Below, piece by piece: positions 1-9,001 of a stretch of 34,752 nucleotides of DNA. This stretch comes from Myxococcales bacterium (GTDB taxonomy: Bacteria; Myxococcota_A; Polyangia; GCA-2747355). The position numbers and the translations under genes are program-made. How positions within the stretch are numbered: position 1 is the first letter of the stretch; every line of letters begins with the position of its first letter. Location of the stretch: contig JAGQIK010000688.1 of assembly GCA_020431405.1 (NCBI GenBank), positions 1-34,752 of the forward strand, read 5' to 3'. The notes below the pieces were generated by a model, which was given only the letters and a program-made list of their open reading frames with translations, did no database searches and was not told the origin of the DNA.

Positions 1-3000
1 CGCCGCCTCGTCGCCATCGGCACGCGGCGCCCGCGCGAGCTCCACCAGCGCCTCGATGGCCGCCGCCAGCTGCCGCGCCTCCTCGGAGCGCAGAAAGCCC
101 GCCAACACGTCCACGGTGCGCGCGTCGCCGCGCCGCGCCAGCGCCACGGCCGCCTTCATGCGCAGATCCTCGTGGTCGCTCTCGAGCGCGCGCCCCAGCG
201 CCGCCGCCACGCGCTCGTCGCGCGCGTCGATCAGACGATCGACCACGGCGAGCCGCACGTCGGCCTGGCTGCACTCGAGCGCCAGCAGCCACGGCTCGAG
301 GCTGCCCTGCTCGTAGAGGCGCGGCAGCCGCTCGAGCGCGTAGCGACGCACCTCGGCGCTCGGCGCCTCGAGCGCGCCCTTGACCAGCGCCGACGCGCGC
401 TGCTGCGTCGCATCGCTTTGGCTCTGCGCCGCGGCCAGCAGCTCGTCGACGGCACCACGCCCCACATCGGCTGCCTCGGCCTCGAGCGCGAGCGCCAGCG
501 GCTCGAGCGAGTCGGCCTCGTAGAGCTCGCGCAGCGCGGCGAGCGCCGCCTTTCGCACCAGGTGGTTGGGGTCGCTCAGCGCGCGCCGGATCACCGGCAG
601 CACCGCGTCACGGCCGACGGCCCCGTCGGCGCCCAGCACCGCCAGCCGCGCCAGCGCGTCGCGTCGCACACGATGGGTCTCGTCGGCGTCGCCCGACGGC
701 GGCGCCTGTCGCACCAGCCCAGCGAATGTGCCGAAGACGAGGCGCTTGCCCCCCGCGCCGACCAGCGAGTCGTCGCCCTGCCCCGCGTCCGCCGCGGCGC
801 TGAGCACGCCGATAGCCGCCAGCGCTCGCAGCGTGCCCGACGACTCGGCCCCGCGCGCAGCCGCCGGCGCCGTAGCCGCCGCGGACCTGCCGGCGCCGAA
901 GATGCGGCGCACCCAGTCGCGCTTGCGCGGCGCGCGCGCCTCGCCGTCTTCCCAGTTGGTGTGCGGCACCCAGCGCGCCTCGCCGGACGGACCGCGCAGC
1001 CTCGCCGCCTCGCGGAAGTACGCCAGCGGCTGACCGCGCAGCGCCAGCACTTGCGCCGCCGCGTAGCGCAGCGCCGGATGGTCGCTGGCCAGCGCGCTGA
1101 CGACGACGTTGCGCAGCGCCGCCTGCTCGCTCTCCTGCGGCCAGTCCTTCATGTCGCTGACGCGCTCGAGCTTCTGCGGGCCGACCAGCTCGCTGGCCCA
1201 TACCCCGAGCTCCTCCGCGCCCGCGGTCCCGTCGGCCGCCGCGATGCGCGCCTCGAGCGCGCGCGCCGCCGCGAAGCGGATCTCCGGATGCGCCGACGAG
1301 AGCGCCGAGAGCAGCAGATCGGGCGCCAGACCGGCTCGCGCCAGCGCCACGTCGCGCGCGACGATCACGGCAAAGACCAGATCCTGGATCTCGCGATCGG
1401 CATCTTCGAGCCCTTGTAGGATGCCGCGCACCCCGTCGGGTCCCAGAGCGACGAAGCTGAGCAGCGCGCCGATGCGGATCGGCCGGTGCTCGTGTCGCTG
1501 CGTGCCGGCCAGCACCGGGATGGCGCGCGGGTCGCCGAGCTTGGCCAACCCTTCGGCGGCCCAGCTGCGCACGGCCAGATCGCCGTGAGACAGCGCATCG
1601 ACTAGCGGCTGCTCTTCGCCGGGACGACACGCCGTCGCCAGGCCGCGGCCGCCCATCTCGCGCACGGTGCTGTCCTCGTCGTCGAGCAGCGCGACATAGA
1701 ACGTGATCGCCGCCGGGTCGCCGACATCGGCGACGGCGCGCGCGGCGCGCTGGCGCAGCGCGTCCGACGGGCGATTGATATCGCTCTTGGGCAGCGTGAG
1801 CAGCTTCTTCATCGGCTCGACGGCGCGCCGGTCGCGCCGCTTGCCGCAAAGCTCGCCGGCGCGTACGCGCAGCTCGTAGAAGATGCTCGAGAAGGCGAGC
1901 GCGAAGGCCTGCTGGTCGTCGGGCAGCAGCTTGTCGATGGCCTCGATGGCGGCGATGAAGACTTCGCCGTGCTCTTCGTCGAGCAGCTCCACGAGCCGCT
2001 TGCGCAGCGCCGCCGCGTCGGACTCGACACAGCCCTTGGCGCCCGCCGCGCGCACGCTGGGGCGCGGCGAGCTCATCGCGGAAAGGTGCGGCTCGGGCCT
2101 CTTGGCGTCGCCCTTGTTCTTCGTCGCCGCTTTGTAGGCGGCGAGCCCTACGTCAGCGCTGGCGTCGGCGCACAGCGACAGCAACAGCTCGCGCGCCCAG
2201 CCCTCCTTGCGGCTCTCCAGATCGCCGACCACCTTGCGCCGGATGTCGGCGTGACGCGAGGCCGCGGCGCGCTCGAGCGCCACGCGGATGTCCTTGCTAT
2301 GCCACGTCTTGAGCGTCGCGAGCGCTTTGGCGCGCACCTGCGCCGCCTCGTCGTCGAGCGCGTCGCCGAGCAGCGCGTCGGCGCGCGCGTGAAGCGACGT
2401 CGCCTTGGCGTGCTCGCCGTCGCCGCCGAACTTGACCAGCAGCGACAGCCCCGAGACGCGCGTGTCATCGAAGCCGCCGCGCAGCGCGAGCGCGCCGAGC
2501 TCGAGCTCTCCACGCGCGCCGTCGGGCTTGGCCAGCTCCGCGAGCGCTTCGAAGGCCGTGTGGCGCACCGTGGCATCCGCGTCGTCGAGCAGCCACGAGA
2601 GCCGCGTCACCACGCGATCGTCGCCCGGCATGCGCTTGGCGGCGCATGTCAGCGCCTCGACCACGTAGCGCCGCATCGCCGCGTCGGGCTCTCGGCTGAG
2701 CTGCAGCAGCGCGCCCACCGCGCGGCTGTCGCCGAGCAGCGCCAGACAGCGCGCACCACGAAGCGCCGTGTCGGCGCTGCGCGAGGCGATGGCGGCAAAC
2801 AGCGGCTCGAGGTCGGCGTCGTTGATGGTGTCGGCGGGCTGCTTGCTCGTGAAGGCGCCGCGCTTCTCGAGCTCGGCGAGCGCCTTGGCGGTGTGCTGAT
2901 CGGCCGCCTTGAGCCGCGCCGACAGCGACGCGCGCGTGGCCAGCGAGACGAGAAACGCCACGCTGCGCACCTTGTCGTCGGCGTCGTCGAGCGCGCCTTC

Positions 3001-4653
3001 GAGCAGCCGATCGACGGCCGCGCGATCCGATGCCGCGGACGACTGCTCCGCGGCCAACGAGGACGCGCTCTCGGCGCCGAGGCCCAGGCGCGTGACCGCC
3101 TCGGCGCGCACGTCTTCCGGTCCGCGCGCCAGCGCGACGCGGATCGGCTCGAGCGACTGCGGCGGCTCGAGCTCGCTGAGCGCGTCGAGCGCCGCGGCGC
3201 GCACGCGCTTGTGGTCGTCGCGCAGCCGGTCGGCGATGAGCCCTGGCACCAGCGGCGAGACGTCGCGCAGCGCCGGCAGCCGCTTGACCGCCTCGAGGCG
3301 GATACCTTCGTGCTTGCTGCCGAGCGCCGCCTTGAGCGCGGCCAGCGGCGCGTCCTTCTCGATGGCGAGCAGCGCCTCGAAGGCCGCGCGACGTGTATCG
3401 ACATCGCCGTCGTCGAGCGCCGTACGCAGCGCGGGGCGGCTCAGCCGCCGTCCACCGGCGCCGATGTGCTTGGCCGCCAGCCGCCGGATCTCGGGCTTCT
3501 TGTCGCTGCTCAGCGCGCGGTCGAGCAGCACGCGCGCGGCGTCTTCGGGCAGCTCGGAGAGCGCCTTGACCGCCGCCTCGCGCACCTCGTCCTTGGAAGC
3601 GCGCAGATCCTCGGCGAGGCGAGCTAGCTCCGAGAGCAACGTCTCGGGCGACGCCAGCTCCGCCGTCTCGCTGACCTGGTAGAGGTGCAGCTGGCGCTTG
3701 TCGTCGATGACCGCCAGCGTGCCGCCGCGCTTGTCGGCCTTGGCGCGCGGCGAGCCGGACAGCAGCGCCGCGCCGCGAAGCAGAGACGAGACCTCGGTGG
3801 TGCGCGGCTTGCGCCGGCTGTCGAGCTGCCAGGCCTTGACCGTGCCGTCCTCGCTCACCGACAAAAGGCGCCGCTCGAGCTCGCGGTCGGCCTTGTCGGT
3901 CAGACGCGCGCTGTAGATCAACGCGCGCACGGCGGCGCTGTGGGCCGCGTCGCCCGATCGGTTCTCTTCGTCGACGGCACCCTCGAGAAAGCAGACGCGG
4001 ATCGAGCCGTCACCGCAGCCGGCCACCACGCGCCCGTCGCCGGGGAAGCACAGCGCGCCGATGCCACCCTCGCCACACGGCATCTCGCGCACCGCGGCGC
4101 CTTCGAAACCTTGCTCGCTGTCGAGCGGCACGCTTCGGATCACGCCGTCGTCGCCGGCCGCCGCGACGTAGCGGCCGTCGGGATCGATCGCCACCGCGCG
4201 CAGCGGCCGCGACGAGAGCTTGCGCGTGCCCGCCGACTCGATGCCGCCTGCGAGCTGGTAGAGCCGCAGCACGCCGTCCTCGCCGGCCGTCGCGACGAGA
4301 TCCGACGACGACGCGTCGCCCTCGTCGCGCGTGCGGCACGCGATGGCCAGCACCGCGCCCTCGTGCGCGCCCTCGCCACGAAAGCGGCGCGATGGCTCCT
4401 CGCCCTGCGCGTCGTAGCCGGTTAGCGCGCCGTCGCTTCCGCCGACGATCAGCAGGTCGCCAGCGAAGGCCAGCGCGCTCGCAGCCGAGCGCAGCTCGAT
4501 CGACACCGGGCTCCACTTGGGCGCTGACAACAGATGAACGCGCGAGGTCTCGACGGCGTCGCTGTCGCGATAGCCGCCGATGGCGACGAGACGCCCGCTG
4601 CCGGAGGCGGCGACGGCGGCGAGCTGCTCTACGTGAGGGCCGAACTTTGTCAT
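1..4653 (-). CDS. WD40 and HEAT-repeat giant scaffold protein (3' end outside window)
   Basis: Reading the minus strand from the ATG at 4653 gives 1551 codons with no stop before the window edge, so the C-terminus is missing. Residues 1 to about 325 look like a WD40-type beta-propeller: blades end in motifs such as AGEDGVLRLYQL (near 121), GCGDGSIRVCFL (near 211) and SVSEDGTVKAW (near 261). From about 330 on, the protein is a long run of HEAT/PBS-lyase-like helical repeats (for example GDPRAIPVL, DEDSTVREMG, DPNHLVRKAALAALREL). A basic, less regular insert lies near residues 1208-1262. No enzyme motif was seen; both repeat types are protein-binding scaffolds, so a scaffold role is inferred. 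The start ATG overlaps the stop of the upstream gene by four bases (ATGA), implying translational coupling. No signal peptide is visible, so it is probably cytoplasmic. The partner bound is unknown. Confidence 0.85.
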   Translation of the reverse strand, partial: MTKFGPHVEQLAAVAASGSGRLVAIGGYRDSDAVETSRVHLLSAPKWSPVSIELRSAASALAFAGDLLIVGGSDGALTGYDAQGEEPSRRFRGEGAHEGAVLAIACRTRDEGDASSSDLVATAGEDGVLRLYQLAGGIESAGTRKLSSRPLRAVAIDPDGRYVAAAGDDGVIRSVPLDSEQGFEGAAVREMPCGEGGIGALCFPGDGRVVAGCGDGSIRVCFLEGAVDEENRSGDAAHSAAVRALIYSARLTDKADRELERRLLSVSEDGTVKAWQLDSRRKPRTTEVSSLLRGAALLSGSPRAKADKRGGTLAVIDDKRQLHLYQVSETAELASPETLLSELARLAEDLRASKDEVREAAVKALSELPEDAARVLLDRALSSDKKPEIRRLAAKHIGAGGRRLSRPALRTALDDGDVDTRRAAFEALLAIEKDAPLAALKAALGSKHEGIRLEAVKRLPALRDVSPLVPGLIADRLRDDHKRVRAAALDALSELEPPQSLEPIRVALARGPEDVRAEAVTRLGLGAESASSLAAEQSSAASDRAAVDRLLEGALDDADDKVRSVAFLVSLATRASLSARLKAADQHTAKALAELEKRGAFTSKQPADTINDADLEPLFAAIASRSADTALRGARCLALLGDSRAVGALLQLSREPDAAMRRYVVEALTCAAKRMPGDDRVVTRLSWLLDDADATVRHTAFEALAELAKPDGARGELELGALALRGGFDDTRVSGLSLLVKFGGDGEHAKATSLHARADALLGDALDDEAAQVRAKALATLKTWHSKDIRVALERAAASRHADIRRKVVGDLESRKEGWARELLLSLCADASADVGLAAYKAATKNKGDAKRPEPHLSAMSSPRPSVRAAGAKGCVESDAAALRKRLVELLDEEHGEVFIAAIEAIDKLLPDDQQAFALAFSSIFYELRVRAGELCGKRRDRRAVEPMKKLLTLPKSDINRPSDALRQRAARAVADVGDPAAITFYVALLDDEDSTVREMGGRGLATACRPGEEQPLVDALSHGDLAVRSWAAEGLAKLGDPRAIPVLAGTQRHEHRPIRIGALLSFVALGPDGVRGILQGLEDADREIQDLVFAVIVARDVALARAGLAPDLLLSALSSAHPEIRFAAARALEARIAAADGTAGAEELGVWASELVGPQKLERVSDMKDWPQESEQAALRNVVVSALASDHPALRYAAAQVLALRGQPLAYFREAARLRGPSGEARWVPHTNWEDGEARAPRKRDWVRRIFGAGRSAAATAPAAARGAESSGTLRALAAIGVLSAAADAGQGDDSLVGAGGKRLVFGTFAGLVRQAPPSGDADETHRVRRDALARLAVLGADGAVGRDAVLPVIRRALSDPNHLVRKAALAALRELYEADSLEPLALALEAEAADVGRGAVDELLAAAQSQSDATQQRASALVKGALEAPSAEVRRYALERLPRLYEQGSLEPWLLALECSQADVRLAVVDRLIDARDERVAAALGRALESDHEDLRMKAAVALARRGDARTVDVLAGFLRSEEARQLAAAIEALVELARAPRADGDEAA

Positions 4654-7481
4654 CTGTTTGCTAGCTCCCCATCGCGCGCGCGCGGCGTTCCTTCACGCAC
4701 GAACCCGGCGGGCAACGTCGTCTCGATGCCCGGATGCGCGGCGCGGATCGACGCCAGCGCGGCCACGCAGCTCTGCCACTCGCCCTTGGCCTGCGACGTC
4801 ATGAACTCTTCGAGCACCGGCAAGGCCAGCACCGCGAAGTCGCGCTCTTCGATCGACATCGCGCGCACCACCTCGAGCAGCCGCCGCTTGGCCACGCTCG
4901 AAGGCAGCGGCCGATCGGGCAGCGCGTCGCCGGCCACCTCGCGCCGCTCCATGCGCCCTGGCGGCAAGCCGAACATCACCGAGCGCAGAAAGCCGCGCAG
5001 CGCCTCGACGCTACGCTCGTCGCCGGTCAGCGTGGCGCCGCTGTGGCCCGCGAAGCCCTCGCCCTTTTTCGGCGACCACTCGTCAGCGCCACCGAGCGGG
5101 CGGTGCTTGTCCCACAACAGCCGCACCGCGAAGAGCCGCACCTCGCGGTCGGGGCTCTCCATCAACCACGCCAGCCGCGCTGCGCCGCCGACGTCGGCGT
5201 AGTGGCGGCGGATCAGGGTCAGCGCCACCTCGCGCGTGGCCTTGGTCGAGCTCTCGGCCATGCCAAACAGCGCGTCGGCGTCGAGCCAGTCGGCCGGCGG
5301 CACCTTCTTCGGGTCCGCGTCCTCGTCACCGAGCTTGAGCAGCACGCCGAAGGCCACGCCGCGCGTCTCGCGATAGACGCTGTCGGCGAGGCGATACGGC
5401 AGCCGCTTGTCGCCCCAGCGCACCAGCTCCTCGGCAGCGATGGCCGCGCCGAGCCTTCGCACGTCGGCACGCTTGTCGCCGAGCAGCGGCTCGACGCGCG
5501 CCAGCGTGTAAGCGCTTCGCGCGAGCGCCGGCTTGATGCCCAGCGAGCGCGCCTCGCGCAGCGTCGGGCCGAGCTCGGGGTGGTGGTAGCGCAGATACGC
5601 CGAGGCGAACGTGCGCACCGCCTCGGGCTCGTCGCGCCCGCCAGCGAGGCCCCACAGCCGCTCGATGCCAGCCTCGGCATCGCCCGAGTCGTGGAAGTCC
5701 GAAGGCGAGAAGTTCTCGAGCAGGTAGCGATGGGCGAACGTGCTCAACGACTCGTCGGCCTGACGCGCCATCGCCAAGAGCCATGGCAAGCCGATCGTCT
5801 TGGGCTCGACGAGCTTGCGATCGCCGAGCACGGCCAGCGCGTCGCCGCGCAGCTGCGGGCGCATGGTCAGCCCCTTGAGCCACTCGACGTCGAGGTCTGC
5901 GCCCTTGAGCTTGCCCGCCTTGAGCCAAGACCACGCGTCGCGCGCCACGCGGGAGTCGAGCACGGCGCGCTTGAACCACGCCTGACCGATCTCGGCGCCG
6001 TCGCGCTTCTTGAGCGCTCCGACGGCCAGCTTGCGCGCTTGATAATCGCAGCGATCGTCCTCGAGCAGCTTGCAAAGGTACTTGGCGGGGACCTTGGCCT
6101 TTTTTTCCGAATAGAGCTTCGCGATGAAATCGCGCTGCTCGCGCTCGCCGAGGGCCAGATCGACGTAGAGCTGCTCGTCGACGTCGGCCGGCGTCAGCGC
6201 GGCGGCGAGCTTCTTGCGCGCCATCTCGCTGGCGGCGCTCACGCCGAGCAGGCGCGCCAGCATCTTGATGCCGATGTCACCCGCCGCGCGGCGCTCGAGC
6301 TGGGCCACCGCCAGCTCGCGAACCTCCTTGGCCCCTTCGTCGGCGAGCTTGACCAGGCGCTCGATGTCGATCTCGCCGCCGTGCGCCTTGGCGTAGTCGA
6401 TGGCGAACTTGCGCGCCTTAGCGCTCGGCGAGAGCAAAAAGTCGAGCGCCATCTCGCCCAGGCCCTGCGCCGCGAGCTTCGACGGATGAAGCTCGGGCCG
6501 CGACTCGCACAGCTTGACCACGAACTCGTGCACGGAGCCGAAGGCGCGGCGCGCCACGCGCGCGATCCACTCCACGTCGACTTTCTCGAGCGCGCTGGGA
6601 AAGTCCTTCTCGAGGCTGCGGATGGCGAAGTCGCAGACCTTGTCGTTGCGCGCGTCCTCGAGCAGCCGCAGCAGCGGGTCGGCCGAGGTCTTCCAGGCCT
6701 CGTCGAAGGCGCGCTTCTTGAGCTCCTTGGGCGGCCCGTCGACGTATGCCGTCGTCTCGCCGCGCAGGTTCTCGTGCGCCCAGATGTGCGCGCTCAGCCA
6801 GCTGCCGGTGAAGTTGAACGACGGCGGATAGTGACGCAGCACCTCGACGGCGAACTGCGGATACAGCTCGGGCAACGCCTGGCCGAGGTGGCGCAGATAA
6901 CGCCAGGCGCGCCGCTGCATGTAGATCAAGGTGCCCATTTGCACCTCGTCGCGAATGCGCGCTGGCCCGCCGCCCATCTGCAGCTCGTCGAGCCGATAGG
7001 CGAGCACGCCGAACATCGCCGCGTCGTGGCGCTCTTCGGCGCGCTTGTAGATCTGCTTGAGCGCCTTCCAGAGGCCCCAGCCGACGCGCCCGCGACGAAC
7101 GATGGCCATCAGCGCGGCGCGCCCCTGCTCGGCGCCGCTGTCGTAGAGCTCGATCAGCACGTCGCCGAGCAGAAGCCGCGGCGGCGGGTGGTCGGTGGCG
7201 AGCAGCGACTGCCACGACTCGCGGCGCGCGACCTTGCGCTCGGTGGCGGTCTTGGCGGCCAGCGCCCCCGGGTTGATCGTGCTCTTGAGCCGCTGCAGCG
7301 TCCAGTCGTCGCGCCCCGGCGCGGGCGGCGCGTCGGCCGGATCCTCGGGCGGCTCTTCGGGCTGACCCGGCGCCGGGTCCGGCTGCTCGAGAAAACGCAC
7401 CACGAGATCCGCCAGCTGCGGATCCGCGTCACGAACGGCGCGCTTGATATCGGAGAAGGTGACTTCGCGCTCGGACGCCAT
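4650..7481 (-). CDS. Large HEAT-like helical repeat protein
   Basis: A 943-residue protein. I chose the ATG at 7481 because GAGGG lies six bases upstream; a GTG at 7514 would add 11 residues but has no such site. After a short helical head (MASEREVTFSDIKRAV) comes a Pro/Glu/Asp-rich linker (about residues 33-57), then long alpha-helical repeats with HEAT-like patterns (AREVALTLIRRHYADVG, DREVRLFAVRLLW). There is no Walker motif, catalytic signature, signal peptide or membrane segment. It is first in a two-gene operon with the WD40-HEAT protein (ATGA overlap), so the two probably act together. The pair is divergent from a RadA-like ATPase and a DNA ligase. Function is not recognised. HEAT plus beta-propeller pairs do occur as scaffolds in multi-gene NTP-dependent conflict systems, but no MoxR or vWA gene is present in this window to support that. 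Confidence 0.85.
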   Translation of the reverse strand: MASEREVTFSDIKRAVRDADPQLADLVVRFLEQPDPAPGQPEEPPEDPADAPPAPGRDDWTLQRLKSTINPGALAAKTATERKVARRESWQSLLATDHPPPRLLLGDVLIELYDSGAEQGRAALMAIVRRGRVGWGLWKALKQIYKRAEERHDAAMFGVLAYRLDELQMGGGPARIRDEVQMGTLIYMQRRAWRYLRHLGQALPELYPQFAVEVLRHYPPSFNFTGSWLSAHIWAHENLRGETTAYVDGPPKELKKRAFDEAWKTSADPLLRLLEDARNDKVCDFAIRSLEKDFPSALEKVDVEWIARVARRAFGSVHEFVVKLCESRPELHPSKLAAQGLGEMALDFLLSPSAKARKFAIDYAKAHGGEIDIERLVKLADEGAKEVRELAVAQLERRAAGDIGIKMLARLLGVSAASEMARKKLAAALTPADVDEQLYVDLALGEREQRDFIAKLYSEKKAKVPAKYLCKLLEDDRCDYQARKLAVGALKKRDGAEIGQAWFKRAVLDSRVARDAWSWLKAGKLKGADLDVEWLKGLTMRPQLRGDALAVLGDRKLVEPKTIGLPWLLAMARQADESLSTFAHRYLLENFSPSDFHDSGDAEAGIERLWGLAGGRDEPEAVRTFASAYLRYHHPELGPTLREARSLGIKPALARSAYTLARVEPLLGDKRADVRRLGAAIAAEELVRWGDKRLPYRLADSVYRETRGVAFGVLLKLGDEDADPKKVPPADWLDADALFGMAESSTKATREVALTLIRRHYADVGGAARLAWLMESPDREVRLFAVRLLWDKHRPLGGADEWSPKKGEGFAGHSGATLTGDERSVEALRGFLRSVMFGLPPGRMERREVAGDALPDRPLPSSVAKRRLLEVVRAMSIEERDFAVLALPVLEEFMTSQAKGEWQSCVAALASIRAAHPGIETTLPAGFVREGTPRARDGELANR

Positions 7482-7587
7482 CAGAGTCCCTCGGCGGCAG
7501 ACGCACCACGACACTCGGAGCGCCCGCTACTAGAAAACGGACGTCCGCGCGCACGTTGCGATCGATGAAACGGCTAGGGAGAATCGC

Positions 7588-7617
7588 ACGCTACGCGCGC
7601 TGCGCTACGCGCGTCAA
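7588..7617 (-). promoter_or_regulatory. Weak candidate promoter for the HEAT operon
   Basis: On the minus strand TTGACG is followed after 18 bases by TAGCGT, about 105 bases upstream of the start at 7481. The -35 matches the housekeeping consensus well, the -10 poorly. The 233-bp divergent spacer (7482-7714) holds nothing else I recognise apart from a GATCT/AGATC inverted repeat near 7640. Confidence 0.2.
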
Positions 7618-7714
7618 GCCTGCTTCGGATCCACCCGGATCTAGGGGGAGATCTCACCGCGCTCGCCGCGTCGTCGCCGTGCTACGCTCGCGCTCCTACC
7701 GACGAGCGAGACCG

Positions 7715-8983
7715 ATGCCACCGAAAAAGAAAAAGACGAGCAAGAGCGCTGACGCCGAGGGCGCCGAGCAGCAGCAGCCCGGCATGATGCAGCCCGGCAT
7801 GATGCAGCCGAACATGATGCAGCCGAACATGATGCAGCCCGGCATGCAGCAGCCCGGCATGATGCAGCCCGGAATGCAGCAGCCCGGCATGATGCAGCCC
7901 GGCATGCAGCCCGGCATGATGCAGCCGGGAATGCAGCCCGGCATGATGCAGCCCGGCATGATGCAGCCCGGCATGATGCCGGGGATGATGCCCGCCGCCG
8001 GCGGCAACCCGATGTTCGCCATGATGCAGATGATGCAGATGATGATGGGCGGCGGCGGGATGCCCGGCGACCCCGCGGCGGCGCCCTTCGCGCGGCCGCA
8101 CACCGTCGACGACGACGACGCCGGCCTCGACGCCGAGATCATCCGCCCTGCGACCTTCGACGATTTGATCAAAGCGCAAGAAGGCGTGCCGCTCGGCTCG
8201 GTCTTCGATCTCCTGTGCCTCACCGACGACGGCCAGAACGCTCTCGGCGGCGTGCCGCAAGGCTGCACCATCGCCATCGCCGGCCCGCCCGGCGCCGGCA
8301 AGACGCGCACCGCGCTGGCGGGCCTCGCGCGCGTGGCGCTCAGCGGCGAGAAGGTGCTCTTTGTCGTTGCCGAGGAGGGCTTTCACGACGAGGAAGGCTC
8401 GGGCCGCGACGACCTCTGCTCGCGCATGGTCAAGATCGGCATGGCCGCCACCGGCCTCGACGAGAAGGCCTTCCGCGAGAAGGTGCTCGACAAGATCTAC
8501 GTGCTCGAGAGCCAGTACCACAAGAACCACACTTGGGATGACTTCATCACCAAGTACCGCTACCTCACCGAGCGCGAGGAGATCCGCTTCGTCATCATCG
8601 ACTCGCTCAACATGCTCGACCCGACCAAGAACCGCACCGCAGACCACCTCTCGGCGCTCAAGACCTACAACCACGAGATCGGCGTGACCTGCATCTGCAT
8701 CGGTCAGATCCGCGACACGGGTCAGCCCGCCGGCGGCGAGGCACTGCAGCACACCGCCGACGTGGTGTTTCTGATCGAGGAGATGTCGCTCGGCTCGAAG
8801 GAGATCGCCGCGCAGTGGGGCGGCAAATACCGCGACAAGATTCACGTCATCCGCGCGGTGAAGAGCGTCACTACGCCAACGTTTCAGCACCCGGTGCGCC
8901 TCGGCCGCGAGGAGACCACCGGCGCGCTGGTGGTGCACGAGTCGCAGCCGGAGGAGTTCGCCGTGCTGCCGCCGAAGGGCTAA
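7715..8983 (+). CDS. RadA/KaiC-like RecA-fold ATPase with PGMMQ-repeat N-terminus
   Basis: A 422-residue protein. The head is a lysine patch (MPPKKKKTSK), then a Pro-Gly-Met-Met-Gln repeat region (residues 21-93), then a Met/Gly-rich stretch, then a RecA-fold ATPase from about residue 145. Walker A is GPPGAGKT (190-197, Lys196). Walker B is FVIIDS with Asp296. The later segment GGEALQHTADVVFLIEE resembles the RadA/Sms core, but the RadA zinc finger, the KNRFG motif (here IRAVKSVTT) and the Lon-like C-terminal domain are absent. RadA and KaiC relatives are ATP-driven DNA motors or switches; the exact role here is not known. I prefer the ATG at 7715 to upstream in-frame starts because the basic head begins there. 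The DNA ligase gene follows 18 bases later, so the pair is probably one transcript working in DNA repair (inference). Confidence 0.85.
   Translation: MPPKKKKTSKSADAEGAEQQQPGMMQPGMMQPNMMQPNMMQPGMQQPGMMQPGMQQPGMMQPGMQPGMMQPGMQPGMMQPGMMQPGMMPGMMPAAGGNPMFAMMQMMQMMMGGGGMPGDPAAAPFARPHTVDDDDAGLDAEIIRPATFDDLIKAQEGVPLGSVFDLLCLTDDGQNALGGVPQGCTIAIAGPPGAGKTRTALAGLARVALSGEKVLFVVAEEGFHDEEGSGRDDLCSRMVKIGMAATGLDEKAFREKVLDKIYVLESQYHKNHTWDDFITKYRYLTEREEIRFVIIDSLNMLDPTKNRTADHLSALKTYNHEIGVTCICIGQIRDTGQPAGGEALQHTADVVFLIEEMSLGSKEIAAQWGGKYRDKIHVIRAVKSVTTPTFQHPVRLGREETTGALVVHESQPEEFAVLPPKG
7775..7993 (+). repeat. In-frame tandem repeat coding for PGM(M)Q units
   Basis: Units of 12 or 15 bases built on CAGCCCGGCATGATG recur about 15 times and code for PGMMQ, PNMMQ, PGMQ and PGMQQ variants. 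The copies are nearly identical in DNA, as expected for recent slippage-driven growth, so unit number may vary between strains. Confidence 0.9.
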
Positions 8984-9001
8984 GCGGAGCCGCGGCGCCC
9001 G

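Noticed and set aside
1969-3627. Plus-strand open frames over the left end
   Set aside because: They mirror the WD40-HEAT frame, which runs unbroken from 4653 to the edge with recognisable repeats.
4734-7568. Plus-strand open frame of about 944 codons opposite the HEAT-like gene
   Set aside because: Low-complexity, Arg/Ala/Leu-rich product; the minus frame has a good ribosome site, HEAT-like pattern and operon overlap.
7775-7993. Repeat region as a CRISPR array
   Set aside because: No unique spacers; the units are in frame and code for a PGMMQ tail.
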